A stretch of 64,000 nucleotides of DNA from Campylorhamphus procurvoides (Eukaryota; Chordata; Aves; Passeriformes; Dendrocolaptidae). How positions within the stretch are numbered: position 1 is the stretch's first letter; every line of letters begins with the position of its first letter. Positions 52,001 to 64,000 of this stretch are shown in pieces. Below the pieces are notes generated by a model, which saw nothing but the letters and a program-made list of their open reading frames with translations, was not told where the DNA came from and did no database searches. Position numbers and translations under genes: made by a program. The stretch spans positions 1,879,910-1,943,909 of the forward strand of contig WBMV01004760.1 in the NCBI GenBank assembly GCA_013396655.1, written 5' to 3'.

Positions 52001-55000
52001 AATTTCTTAGGACTGGGCGTTTAGATTTGAGAATGTCACCAGGCCTCTTCCACCACCATTTCTAACAACTCTACCTTCCTTGGATGTGCAAGAGAAGAGA
52101 ACCTTTCTGGGAAAGATGTGAGACACAGTCACTGTGACAAGCCCTTGATATCAGGGTGGAAAATTTGGAGCTGCAAGCTGGCTTGCAGTAACTGGGGGAG
52201 AAGAGAACTTTAAGCTGAAGGACATCCTGATATTAATCACTGTTCATAGATGAGACCAGTATTTAGCCAGTCTAGCAAAAGAACCGATGCACAGCCTGAA
52301 CAAGTTTCTGTTGTGTCCCTGCTTACCTGAATATAGCTTCCTTCTTGCCTCTGGCTGAATGCCAGAGTGCTGAGAATGTAGAAGAGCTTCCGGATCTGGC
52401 ACGGATTCAGTTTCTGTGTAGAGTCTAAAATGGTCTGCAGGAGAAGCCATTATCAAGTTCAGATGTATCAAGAATCCCTTTCCATATTCTCAAAAATACA
52501 TTAATTGCCAACTTCAGAGAAGCCATTAACTTTACTTTTTTGTATGTGCATGAAAAAACTACATTCAAATTAAATAAACAAAGGATAAACTATTGCTCTG
52601 ACCCTAATTATGGCCATTCATTTTATCAGAGGCTGAATGTGAAGAACAACTTGGCTACCATGAGCATTTTGGGAGTACTCAGCACAACAGAGACAGCTAC
52701 TTATCCTGTATCACAGGTTTGGTCACAGTGTTCAAAGTACTTGACAAAATTAACATTACTGATTTTTCACTAGTACCTCCATTACAAGCCCTGTAGACAA
52801 GTTGTTAACAACCTAGGGGTTAAATTTACTGTGCTGGGCTGACATCTTCAGGATATTTCCTCTTCCAGCGCTTCAGTGAAAAATAGTCCAGCTGTTTCCC
52901 AGAGCCAAGCTAGTTTTCCTATCACTGACACAGCTTTTCATGGCTGTGATTTTTCTCCTACTACTGGCTGACCTCAATCAGGATTTGGAATGTCGCTTTG
53001 AGTTTGACAGGATTAGATAACCAGTTTTGCAACTCTCAAGAAAATTCACCCAATTTTAAGATTAAGAAACAGCTGTTTGAGGAGATGACTCATGTTAGGA
53101 TCCGCATGTTCTCTCTGTGCTGGAGAGGCTTTAGCTCAATGTCAAATAAGCCAGGCACCTGCAGCTCTACAGACCTTTACAGATCAGTGTCTCAGGCACC
53201 TCTGAGATGCACTTCATACACTGCCAGACCTCGAGGTCTGGCCAGAGCACTGATTCATGTGTCTCACATACCAGCTTTGGTAACACATCAAAGATCACCC
53301 TGTAGAAACCATAATCTACAAGTGATCTGCCAACACAAGAATGTGCAAACAAAGTCAGGAGGAAGGTCAGGAGGTCCTAGTGGACTGCTGTGAGCAAGAA
53401 CTCCCATCACGCTTTTAACAACATATTTAATTATGGGCACAATTTTAAGTTGTCTCTTTCAAGGACTACTTTCAATGCCAAGTGCTATCACATCTTCCCT
53501 TCACCAGGAGGAGAGTCCCATTTCTTCCTGTTATACCCATCAAATGTGTGACAGATTGCATTCAAAATTCTTAAGAGTAGATCTTAATGCCTTTTTAGCA
53601 TATTTTAAGCACATAATTTACATTTAACAATGAACCAACTAAGCAAAAATGTATATAGTTTTACCACAGTGTGTAATTAAACTACAGAATGCAAACACCA
53701 AGGGGGCACCAAAAGAATTCAAAGCGGTGGGGGAATTTTCATACCCATCCTCTTCAAGGGCTCTTAAATACTTGGTGACCTTAAGCTACAAACCATTATG
53801 GATGGGGGAGTGTTCAGGGAAGCATTGTTACATGTTTGCCTTGCTTGTTTAGCTCTTCCCTCAGTCTCCACTTTTACTGCTTTTGGAAATAGGAGACTGG
53901 GCAGGCGTGACCCTGCTTGTCATTCTTAGAAGTCAATAGTCCTTTTTTTTTTTCTCCCCGGGGAGTACTTTCTTCTTTTATATTTTAGGATATAAGTCTT
54001 TTTCCATCCCTGCCAGGAGTTTTGCCTTAAGATTCAAATACCAGGTAAAGTTCTCTCAGTCTTTCAACAGGTAGAACAGGTAGTCTACAGAGGGGGTAAG
54101 TTTTTGTCAAGTATTTGAATAGCAGAAGAAATGATGCTGATGATGAAGACAGCATTTTCCCTCCATCACAGGCATCATTCCATGCCTGCAATTTAAACAT
54201 TGCTCAGCTACAGGGAAGGATAACTTTCTTTGTCTATCTCAATTTCCCCTGTTAAAAAATCATAGTCCTATCTTACAGTTCACACTTTGATAGCAGACAT
54301 CTTTCACTTCCGACCATTGCATTTCTCCAGACAGTTTTACAGGCACCCGTTGTTCCAAAACCTCTGTTTCAGAGAGGTATTTACCTATTCTGGGTCTGAG
54401 GCAAAGTGGTAAGGACCCTGAAACCCCAAATGCTCCAGAAAACACACGTACCTTCACAAAGGTGGCGTAGCGCATCAGCAGGGATGTGTGCAGCACCACC
54501 AAATCCGTGAGCACATCCAGAGAAATGTCCAGCTCTGCCTCACTTCCACTGCACACATGAGTCACCAAAGCAGTCACAACCTCCTAAGGAAAAAGCCCCC
54601 AGAGGAACCATAGTGAAATATCAACAATAAAGGGTCTGCCTTGCTCTATTCTTACATGATATGTTGATCAAGTAGAGACAGTCATCCTGAAACTCAGTCA
54701 TATTATTCTAAGTCCCTTCTCAGTTTGCTCTTTAATTCCCAATATCCACAATATTGACTTTCACCAGGAATCTGAATTTTATTCAGTTCTAAAAGCTCCC
54801 ATGACTCCATAAAGCAGCTCTTCACCAATTTTTGCCTGCCTGTTTGTGAACACTACCATAGCTTCTGCTCTTTGCTACAAGTAAATAGATGATAAAAATC
54901 TCCCCTGTTTTCTTAGGCACACAGAACATTGCACCCAGGAAGACATCACCTCAAACTTCAGCAGTTCCATTGTCGTCACAATCTTTATCAACAGGAGTTC

Positions 55001-58000
55001 AAAACTGACATTTTCATTTCAAAAACATTTTTATGGCCTTAATTCAGCTGACTTCTGGACAGGGATCTCTCCCGATTCCCATCTACTGCCTGAGGCTCTG
55101 GGCCTTTCCTATGCCACTAATTGCTACTACTCTTCTGAAACTCTTAACATCTTCAACTATTACTAGACTCACTAGCTTGTGGCAGATGACATAGTATGTC
55201 TTCACAGCTCAAGTTTTTCCCACTTGCCATTTTTATGTATTTCTCCATGGCACAGACCTCTCTCCAAAGGCTCCCAACTGCCCCAAATCCTGTTCCCATG
55301 AAGGATCGTGACATACACTCCAGGACAAAGCACAAACACAAAGCAAACAGCTGCCATCCATCACACTCTACCTGCTGGCAGAAAGAGTCAAAGGCTGCAA
55401 AAGCTTGCTTGTACATGCAGGTGCCAAAGGAGACAATGTCTGGGTGTGCAGAGTGGAGAAATGTCTGGGCTAATGCCAAGATTGAAGGGAAGAAGTCTTT
55501 GATAACCTGAAACACAGACATCACGAAAGGGATTATTGCTGCTTCTTTACAATACGCCCAGTTCTCCAAAGAAAGCATGTGCTACAGCCCATCCCCAAAG
55601 TTCTGCCCAGCTTAGTAGGTGCTTTCCTACCTTTTCCAACTGCCCACTCTCACAAAAATGGGAAACAAGAGCAGGTAAGACACACTAGAATGTGCTTCTC
55701 CAGCCTTCCCCACAGAAAGGAGTGACAGATTGGTCAAGAAGCCAGCCTGCAAAGCTGCAGAGCTCACAGCAGCATCACTTCTGAGTGACACTAGGGAAGT
55801 CACAAGCAACACTGTCCTTTTTTCATTGACCTTTTCTGTTTTTTACATAGTAAATGGTAATTTACACTACAAACATATGCCAAATATATATATTTAGACC
55901 TATAAAACATTGCAGTTGAAAAACAGGGCATGTAAACATATGAACTTCTGAAAATACTGTGGGAGACAACAGCAGGCATGGAACACACAGTGGAGCTCCT
56001 GGGTTAGATGACATCTCTTAGGCTGAGAGGTTTTGCACCAAAATAAAAAGTTCACCCAATGCTGAGGAGAGCTCATCTCTAAAAATCCATGTGACAGTTA
56101 AAAAACAGAGTTACAATTTGGGAAATTCATCTGGACCAAAAATTAGAAAACAGAAGTGCAAATAACTGGAAGGGTATAAATAATGCAGCACAGGATTAAA
56201 TCATCATCTGACAAGATACTTGAGAGAGAAGAGAGGGAGTCCCAAAGCAGAGCGAGCACTGACCGTTGAATGATTTTGGAAGGCATTGTGCATCAGCTGC
56301 TCTGGGATGCAGCCCAGGCGGATTTTGCTCCTCAATACCTTCTCAGCTTGCTTCTTGTTCTTGGTGTTGGTAGAATGGATTAACAGCAAAACTATCAGAT
56401 CCAGAACCTTTCAGGGGAAACAACCACCATTTATTATGCTGAGAAGATATTAAACAGTGCAGATAATTACAAGCCTTGAAGTCAAAACTCAGAAGAAAAT
56501 CAAGACCTCAAAGTCCTGAGTCACAAATGCAGAAAAACCTTATCAGTCCAACAGGACAGAATTAAAGCAGGATAACTCTGTCCCTTGATATTTAGAAAGG
56601 ATGAGCCAGGAGTTACAAAGAAAACAGATGGCCGTTATAGTGGGAACGAGTCAAATACCAAAAGAACCATCCATGAAACATCATTGGCAATTTCTGCTGC
56701 AACTAGAAGAACCTCTTCATCTACAACCATAAAGAAAGCCCTCCAGAACACCAGCAGGACACTCCCAGAGAAGTTATTACCTTATGGTCAGACACAGATG
56801 TGCTGTTCTCAATAGCCTAAGAGAAAAAACAACCAAAGAAGAAAGCTGTTATATTACAATATATATACACAGTATAACATATTCCAAAACCAAATCAAAA
56901 AAGATAGACACCAAAAGTCTGTGAAACACTGCTCACAGACTTCTCTCCTCTACAACAGGATACCTATCAAAGCCAGCAAACTGAATCTTACCAACAGCAG
57001 AGAATCCAGAAGGCATTCAAAAAACCAGCCAACAATTGAGTTTGAACAAGGACATTCTCAAATAACATCAGGCTTGAGAAAGGGACTGAGGTACTGAGCA
57101 ATGAAGGACTGAGAACAAGGAACAGTCTCACAGTTTACACTGAAGTACAATTTCAATACCAGCCAATACTGATTTCTAGTGGGACATTTTCAAGCACCTT
57201 AAGGCTTCACACAGCTCAGTCTCAATATAAGGGTTTTCCTCCCTTCCAGAGTTTAAAAAAAAAATCCATTTTTTCCAAAACACTCTCATAAACATGTAGA
57301 ACAAGGTTTACCCTGAACTTCAAGAGTCTGTACATAGAAGCCCCACAGCCCTCTTGCAAACACTATTGGAAATTGGTAACTGAGGAAGAAACAATCTCCT
57401 GAAAAGTCACTGCTAAGTGGGAACAAAATGAAATCTGAATGGGTAAAATGAAGGGCTAACATTTCTCTTTTAATATCACATTTGATAGCAAGAAGGGTTC
57501 AGGCTCAACCTAGGATGCCAAATCAATAAGGAAACAAGGAGCGAAGCATGTGTCTTACCTTAATCCATGCTTCAGAGACATCTTTCTGAAATCTCACTGC
57601 TAACTTGATCACATCAAAAAGTAGCTTCACACAGTTCTGGCTGGTGGTTACTTGGCTCAGGGAAGAACTGTAAATAATCAGAAAGGAGACTCAGTCTCTG
57701 CAAATACTATAGTAAAAGGAAGAAGGCAGCACAGCAGTTACTTGAAGCAGCCATTCTCCAGAGGCAAAGATAGGGAGTTTCACAAGAGGGTGGAAGCAGA
57801 GATCACAGAATCAACTGCAAATATACTGGAAGGAACTTAAAACATGAACTGGCAGCAACATTACTATAAATGAAGTTGCTTATCCCCATGCAGACATGGA
57901 TGCAGGCAGCTCAAAGGGAACTACATCCATGCAGAGGAAGCTGGCTGGGCAAGGACTGACAAATGTTATATGAGTACCAAGCAGGAAGCAATAAAGGTGT

Positions 58001-61000
58001 CAGTGCCTTTACACAGGATAAATTAGGCTCATCTATGTGGCCAGTTGTGCCAGAGACACCAGATAAGGAAGAGCTGAAGTCCTCTTGCCCCAGATTACCC
58101 TTGGAGACACACATAAACCTATTCAAATACCTGGCCTGGGCTTGGCTTTTAATCTTCTTTTGGGAACTGAGAATCTGCAGGGGCAGAACACACGATGACA
58201 GATCCAAGTTCTTACGAAGATCAGAAATCACCTGTAAAGTACAAAATCGATGCATAAATCACTGTGACATATAAGGGAGGAACAAAAAAAGCTGAGGAAA
58301 ATATTTCCCAGAATAACCCTAAAATTACAAATCAAAAAACTCATGTATTTGTAAAGACTCATAAGTGTTTATATACTGTGCACATATAACTCTGCACAAT
58401 TTTTTTTTAAACTTAGAAAATTAACCAGGAAAAATTTGCTTTTCACCCATCATGTCATGATGTTGCAGATGCATGCAGAAAAAGAGGAAAGGAATTTTTA
58501 GGAGTTACTATACCTGTATCTTCTGTATGCTGCTATGAACTATTTTACCCTGTTTAGCAGCTGAGCAAGATATTTGATAGCCACAGAAATTCTGGGCATG
58601 CAAGTTTACCAACCTGACTGCTGTCAAATGGCAATATATCAGCACAGACTGGCTTGCATGTCATAGGCACACTGTTTTCAGAGGGAAGCCCCTGAAAGGA
58701 TTGGGCAGATCACAAACCTCATCTGGCTTAGGCTGAGGCTTCCTCAGTATATGATAAAGACCCATAATCACTAGTCCAGCAAGGCTGGCTTTGATTCTCA
58801 GCAATATTAAAATTTTACTTGAAAACATGAAAACATACAGCTCTCGTGTAGAAGTAACTCATCTGTTAAAACACACACTGGCCTTTAGTATGAGAAAAAT
58901 ACTGTACCTCTACTGCATCTGCTGCCTTGACATTTTGGAGGATGAATTTTACTACTACAGGCAAATCTTCCAGTTTTACAGAAGGCACAATGGTCATGGC
59001 AGACTGTCGCACCTGAGGAGAGAGCAACACCATCAGCTGGAAGACTGTGGCTCCCAGAAACATAGTTATGGTAGTGGGAAGGAATCTTTGGAGATTTATA
59101 GTCCAGCCTTCTGCTCAGAGTGGGAACACTGTCAGTATTAGATCAGACTCGCCTTGGCTTTGCTGAGGCAAACATCCAAGGATATTGAAAACATCCAAGG
59201 ACAGAGGAAACCCCCAAGCCCTGCCACCTCTCTGATAATTCCTGTCAGTGCTGCAGACCCTGAGTCATTTTTCCAAATGTCCATCCTGAACCTCCCAAAC
59301 TGTCATTTGTGGCTGTTGTCCCTTATCACTTCACTTGTAGTGCTGAGAAGAGCTTGGCTCCATCATTTTTTAACTGGCTTTCAAAGGGGAAAAGCATGGA
59401 AGACAAGTAGCCTGTTATGGAGCACCTGCCTTTTGGGACTATGTAAAACACTATTTAATGCATTCAGATGAAGCAATTTTATTTTATTCATAAGAAGCCC
59501 AGCTCCAAGAAGTGGAGGAATGCAGCATGTCCAAAAGACACAAGGCACATCATCATCTTTTCTGCTTCATCAGCATTCTGCAGAGAAAACATATTTAATT
59601 ATTTAATCACCAATCTGCCATTTCTTAGAATATAACAGTCCAGTCACTCTACTTCAAAAAAAAATGAAATAATGACAATAAACAGGTTTAAGACAGGCAG
59701 TAAAAATTTACTACAGCAGGACAAGTGCTTTTGCATTTGCTAAAAGAGCTGTGTTTGAAATTTTTAAGTGTATCGTGTAACAGGAAACAGAAAACTTCTC
59801 TCTGCTCCTAATCTGACCCCTCATACATGTTTCCAAAAGCGGTTCTGCTTTCTGAACTCTTTCTAGCTTCAGGAGCTTGGGACTTTTGAAGACCTACAGG
59901 AGTCAGATTTAACAAAAGACTTTGAATGACCAAACAGTTCCAGCTCTTGTGTCTCTAAGCAGGGGCTGAGGTCTGCTGAACTGCTCAGGAAAGGCTCTTA
60001 CCTCAGCCAGAAGTTCTGCATCAAGATCCAGACGAGAAAGGGCATCCAAGATTGGAACTGTCAGCCGTCTGCCCTGCTTCAGTAAGCAGCTGGTGCACAA
60101 GGAAAAGAAAACAAATGATCCTCTTAACAAAGTCAAGGACAGATCTTTTGTATGTTGTATGATTCCAATAGTTTTCATGGTCACTGCAAAAAAAAAATCT
60201 CTGAAACTGACCACATACGCCACTGGCATTATGGAAAACTTGTTCCCTAAATTATTACTCCTCATGCAGGGACTGCAGCTGTGTTTAACTGCCTCAAGGA
60301 CTTTCCCAAGTCATCTAATCATTCTTGGCTGACATCTCAGTTTTTTATAAAGATATTCTAGCAAGAAATTCTACTTGAATTGTGCTAGTTGAAAAACACA
60401 TCATTTTCAGCTTCTCGGTAACTCTGTTTATCCTCCCTAAATCATTACAACAACCAATGAGTACTTTTCCACATCAGAAATGGATACAGACTATTGAGAA
60501 TATGGAAATAAATAACCCTTTGCTGATACTGTTTAGATTCTCAGCCTTAAAAAAATACAAGCAGAGAGAACAGAAGTAGGAGTAATTTAATTTGCATTAC
60601 AAAAAATGTGTGGAGCTTTTTTATCTAGAAGTTGAGGCAGTAAACTGAGAATGGAAAGAGAAAGTCACAATTACTTTTGAGAGTAAATTTGAGGATGCAT
60701 TGCTTGCAATAGTAATCTGAAATAACTATCACAGGTTTGAAAGTATAATTAACACCAGCATAAATGTGATTTGTGTAATAATAAGAATTAGAAACACTAA
60801 GACGACTAAAATTATTGTGTAAAATAAATACACTACTAAAAATACAGAGGTAGGGGTTAACTTAAGGTAGTGCTTCCTAGAAGGATAACTACTGGCATTA
60901 GGTCCCCCTGTTTTTTTGGTCATTAAATATGCTTGAGAAAAATAAATAAAATAGCCAAACCAACCAAACCAAATCATCTGTACCTGAGCTCTCTGGCAAC

Positions 61001-63522
61001 CTCACTTTGCTGGGAATCCTCCAGGATCTCAGGTAAACTGGTGATAATATCATGCTGGATTGGTACTGGAGAGACACTGACCATCTGCATTAACTTCTTG
61101 ACGAGATCCTGCAGACAAGAGCATTGGTGAAATGCACAAATCTCACCAGGGGCAAGTGGTTCATCAATATTCTGCATGTAAAGGCACTCAATAAAATATC
61201 TCTCTGGATTTATGCCCCCTGTCCCTGAACTCATTGTCCCACTGAAGTCATGAAGCACAGCATAGACTTGGTGGAACAATGGTGTTTTACAGGTAGGATA
61301 TAATGATGGTGGTGAGCAAAGGAGATTGGGAAACACAACCTTTCCAGTGTTTAGTATGATTCCTTGATTCACTTAATTCTGGGACTCTCTAGTAACAGCC
61401 CTCCAGACAAAGTAACCCACAGACACTGGCTGACTTAGGGAAAGAAGGGAAAGAATTACTCCCAAATGTTTGTGTGTATCCAGTATCTTGTTAAAATCAA
61501 ACAAGAGATTGTAACTTCCTGCCAGCAACAGCTTTAAAACAGGGTCACCTGTGTGATATATGCAGATACAAATTTATGTAAAAGATTTAGAGCAAGGAAA
61601 GAAGAAAAATAGTAAAAGGGGATGTTCAGAAGTCACTGAAGGCAATCATAACAAAACAGAAAAAATTAAATCTTTGCTTCAGCATGTGAATATGAAAACA
61701 TCATTTCTCACAGCTTAATAATTGATCTAATCCCATCTGACAAGCATTCCAGAAGTTGTTTGGAAAAAGGATAACATGTGATTGCACCATTGGTACCCAC
61801 CTGGCTGTCAAGAAGCCTGTCAAGCCACTTAAACTGATTGACAATGAGCCGGGGGAAATTTGTTCCAAAGGTGCCCACACTAAAACAGCAGAAAATGACA
61901 CACAGATTAGTCAAACTTTCAGTCTCAAAAGCTTTGCTGCTGGTCAGCAAGACCAACTAACCCCATTTTAACCTGGTCATCGATACATAGAAAAAACTTC
62001 TCTTCTTAGTTTGATAGGGGACAAGTGTAATAAAGCCCATTTTTAAGAATTCTCAAAGAGTTTACAATTAACAGCATATCACTTACATCCAAGAGTCTTT
62101 AGAACTCTTGGGTGAAAACAGTTCAGTCCTTGTGTCTGTCTCTGTTAAACCTTTCCCAAACCTTCCCCAAGATTTCAGTATGAGACAATTTCTCGTACTC
62201 AAGCTCTGTGCAGCTTATCCTGGTTGATACTCAGCACTGGAACAAATCCAGTGTCAAGAACAGTCTCAAGTTCTTTCTGCCCCTTGAGCTGCTCCATTAA
62301 CTCCATAGTGAGCACCCAGGACAATGGGAGAAGAGCTTAAGTGTTCTTAAGTGTGAGTCTTCTCAATGTTGTGCATCAAGATCTCTCACTCCACTATGAT
62401 GTCCTATGTTTAAAAACCAACAGGTGCTCTTTCAATTTTCCCTGCTTGAGAGGATTTTCAATTTTCCTTGGTTTTGAAAGGAGTTCTGTTTGCATTTCAC
62501 AGCCTCCTAAAATTCTGCCAGCCACTTTCATCTTTTTTCTAAATAATGAGACACTCTATAGTCCCTCTGCTGAAATAATTCCCAAGCTGATGTCAGTAGC
62601 TACGAAAATCACAAGGTATGTCTGCATTTGAGCTTCTGGAAGTTTGTCTTCTGCTTTATGCACCCACAGATTCAGAGTCATGGAGCCTCACAGATAATTT
62701 TACACATGTATAAAGAAAAAACCCCACATATGTGCAAGCAGTCATTCAGGTAAATTTGAAGTAACAAAGTCAAACGGCTGGTGATTATCCAAAAGAAATT
62801 TAATTTCAAGGCAGAGAGGAGTCAGTTTATACTCACACGTCAAAAAAGAATTCAGGGATCTTTTCTAACAACAGTGTTATGACAGCAGGCTAAAAGAAAG
62901 GCAAAAAAGACAGTGTTAGGATGATTTACTGGTTGTACTGTGACAATGACACCAAAACTGACCTTTCACAAAAGATGAAATATAAACAGAGAATTAAATA
63001 CTTGAAAAGACCAATAAAAGTATCTCCTGTATAAAGAAATTTCTTGCCTACTACCAGAAAAAAGGCACAAAGCCTGAAAAGTGAAAACCACCAATGCCAG
63101 GAGTGGTATAAACTATCCACATAAATCAACAGAATCAGAGCACACAGGCAGGATGTCCAATTCCTCTGGGCCAAAAAAAGCCTCTCTCTCTCAGATCTGG
63201 CTGAGTTGCTTTTCACCACACAGGAAACTAAATCCTCAACTCTAGATAAGTTTGAAAACAGTGCCCGCATGCTCTTGTCACTCCCTTTGCAGTTCTAATT
63301 CTTTGCCCTTTCAATCCTGGTCCAAATGTGATCCTAAAACTGTATTTAAGACACAGCCTCGCCTGACTCACAACCAGTTCTATTAATCCTTTATTTATGT
63401 AAGCAAAAGGATCCCTACAATCAACACCACTGCAAAGAGCAAACTAAGGTGCCCATACCTGTAAGATCTTAATTCCAAGAAGCAGTTTAATGAGGCTTTC
63501 ACAATATGAGTGCACCAGATTC
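32560..63522 (-). CDS. FANCD2: Fanconi anaemia group D2 protein (5' end and stop missing)
   Basis: FANCD2 is a nuclear alpha-solenoid protein. With FANCI it forms a DNA clamp that is monoubiquitinated by FANCL/UBE2T and directs interstrand-crosslink repair. I find 39 coding exons on the minus strand, all in phase, giving about 1320 residues. The human protein is about 1450, and its first ~125 residues would lie beyond 64000. Exon coordinates are given in the four block entries. Recognition rests on long near-identical matches, for example [64 protein letters not shown] and GCGHSK-type CGHSK. All introns are GT-AG except one GC-AG at 43819. The upstream 478 bases (63523-64000) look intronic. 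The C-terminal exon runs open into the N at 32559 without a stop, an assembly problem rather than a truncation. Confidence 0.97.
32567..32593. repeat. Tandem (GTGTCC)-type repeat in the FANCD2 tail exon
   Basis: On plus, repeated CCGTGT units with small interruptions; on the coding minus strand they give the Asp-Thr dipeptide run of the acidic tail. The repeat adjoins the N at 32559. Confidence 0.75.
32691..32726. repeat. (CTC)n trinucleotide repeat encoding poly-Glu
   Basis: Interrupted CTC repeat on plus; GAG codons on minus give the Glu run at the end of the penultimate FANCD2 exon, continuing into its GTACTG donor. Confidence 0.8.
38351..46139 (-). CDS. FANCD2: FANCD2 C-terminal solenoid exons
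   Basis: Exons (minus): 46139-46041, 45352-45243, 44825-44679, 43936-43820, 42943-42815, 42620-42505, 42308-42195, 41659-41532, 40246-40147, 39532-39410, 39062-38969, 38422-38351. The first two encode the low-complexity basic/acidic linker (SGRKRSG then [14 protein letters not shown]). The rest match closely, for example [100 protein letters not shown] and [10 protein letters not shown]. Exon 43936-43820 ends AAG before GCAAGTA, a GC donor; no usable GT donor nearby would keep the frame into [11 protein letters not shown]. Confidence 0.94.
39735..39805 (+). mobile_element. CR1 LINE 3'-end fragment
   Basis: The plus strand carries CTGGAACAAGAAGACCTCCA, then GAGCTCCCTTCCAACCTCAA and a decayed TCTGTGATTGT terminus, the usual 3' end of CR1 elements. 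It lies in a FANCD2 intron, antisense to the gene. Confidence 0.65.
43164..43225 (-). mobile_element. CR1 LINE 3'-end fragment
   Basis: The plus strand shows ATAGAATCATGGAATCATTT, then AGATTGGAAAACACCTTTAA and GATCACAGTCCAAC, the reverse complement of a CR1 3' terminus. It lies in a FANCD2 intron, same strand as the gene. Confidence 0.75.
43818..43819 (-). other. GC splice donor (GC-AG intron) in FANCD2
   Basis: On the minus strand the exon ends ...TTTCTAAAG and the intron starts GCAAGTA. This is the strong consensus expected of a functional GC donor (AAG before, AAGT after). The next exon (acceptor ACTGCAG, start 42943) continues in phase 0 into the conserved IGFSHL segment. Confidence 0.8.
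46968..52434 (-). CDS. FANCD2: FANCD2 central exons with the monoubiquitination lysine
   Basis: Exons (minus): 52434-52327, 50959-50850, 50464-50404, 49715-49590, 48843-48770, 48681-48541, 47989-47889, 47581-47466, 47076-46968. Exon 52434 carries [15 protein letters not shown], the region described in human as a PCNA-interacting motif. Exon 50959 reads [13 protein letters not shown]; by alignment its lysine (codon 50935-50933) is the human K561 ubiquitination site, where human has VIRKQLSS. Later exons carry [47 protein letters not shown] and [18 protein letters not shown]. Exon 50464 is diverged and serine/glutamate-rich, as in other vertebrates. Confidence 0.94.
54452..63522 (-). CDS. FANCD2: FANCD2 N-terminal solenoid exons
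   Basis: Exons (minus): 63522-63459, 62889-62837, 61879-61801, 61108-60984, 60089-60002, 59012-58908, 58231-58131, 57667-57559, 56816-56781, 56407-56264, 55506-55372, 54583-54452. They correspond to about human residues 126-515. Conserved runs include [83 protein letters not shown] and [13 protein letters not shown]. For exon 60089 I chose the upstream acceptor (after CCTTGTGCACCAG). It restores SCLLKQGRR before LTVPILD, parallel to human SDLLIENTS, whereas the nearer AG would drop eight residues. The 36-base exon 56816-56781 ([12 protein letters not shown]) is the smallest internal exon of this block. Confidence 0.94.
59060..59350 (-). mobile_element. CR1 LINE 3'-UTR fragment
   Basis: Decayed but ordered match to the CR1 3' untranslated region read in reverse: TAGTCCAGCCTTCTGCTCAG, then GAAAACATCCAAGGACAGAG, CACCTCTCTGATAA, then a TTGTGGCTGTTGTCCCTTAT motif. 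It lies directly 5' of the FANCD2 exon at 59012-58908 on the minus strand, and the copy appears old. Confidence 0.6.
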
Positions 63523-64000
63523 CTGCAAGATGAAAAATTCCACCACAGTTGTAACAAAAACACATTAGGAGAACAGACTGTAACTCTTTCCATGGCTGTT
63601 TTTTTTTTTAAAAAAAACTACATATGATGACTTACAGTAACATATGGTAACCACAGATTTAAAACTGCACTTCAGCTCTGAACCAGCTCACTTTCTACAA
63701 AACTAGTGTGAGCTGGAAATGCATAAGTCTGTGGCAAGGTTCTCTGTCCTGGAAAAAAATTCTCAAAAAGGAATTGACCTTTATCAGTCCTGTCAATTTA
63801 TCTTCTCCATTATGTGGTTCTTGCCATAAAATGCCATTGAGCCCAGTGTGTTATGGGCAGACAGTAAACTCTGTGACTTGCTGCTTAAAGCTCATTGCTA
63901 TTAAAAAGCAATGTACTACACCAGCCACTTCTGGGCTAAGAAACAAGCCTTGCTGTGTACGAGCTGGAGCTATGGCCTTTCCCTCCACTCTGCTCAATGT

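Noticed and set aside
57800..57840. Possible CR1 terminus (ATCACAGAATCAACTGCAAA)
   Set aside because: Only one short motif matches and it lacks the rest of the CR1 3' end; too weak to annotate.

Overview
This is a piece of vertebrate nuclear DNA, almost certainly from a bird. Genes are split into short exons by GT-AG introns. The recognisable interspersed repeats are fragments of CR1-type LINEs. The genes correspond to parts of human 3p21 and 3p25 lying side by side, which fits the avian chromosome 12 arrangement as I know it. No bacterial, CRISPR or plasmid features were seen.

Layout. (1) 1-11312, plus strand: the 3' half of TKT (transketolase), eight exons covering the pyrimidine-binding and C-terminal domains, with a poly(A) signal at 11406. 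(2) 13417 to at least 22200, and perhaps 26108, minus strand: a TMEM40 orthologue convergent with TKT. Its C-terminal two-helix membrane module matches mammalian TMEM40. Its first ~110 residues are an added, helical, CARD-like (death-fold) segment with no counterpart in the human protein as I know it. All eleven core exons join in a continuous reading frame. (3) 26.1-32.4 kb: mostly gene-free, with a weak, unrecognised Gag-like open stretch. (4) 32520-32546, minus: only the last coding exon of BRK1 (8 codons, stop, poly(A) signal). (5) 32560-63522, minus: FANCD2, 39 exons covering all but about the first 125 residues, including the monoubiquitination lysine (human K561 equivalent).

A single N at 32559 sits where the FANCD2 acidic-tail exon should end and a BRK1 intron appears directly after it. 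The FANCD2 stop codon and BRK1 exons 1-2 are missing. This is best read as collapsed or lost sequence in the assembly, not as biology.

The genes do not form one pathway. TKT is a pentose-phosphate enzyme, FANCD2 is the ubiquitinated clamp of the Fanconi anaemia repair pathway, and BRK1 is the smallest subunit of the WAVE complex. TMEM40 is poorly characterised, and the CARD-plus-membrane architecture seen here is the most novel item in the window. Gene identities come from recognising protein families by eye. Exon edges come from splice consensus plus phase checks at every junction.
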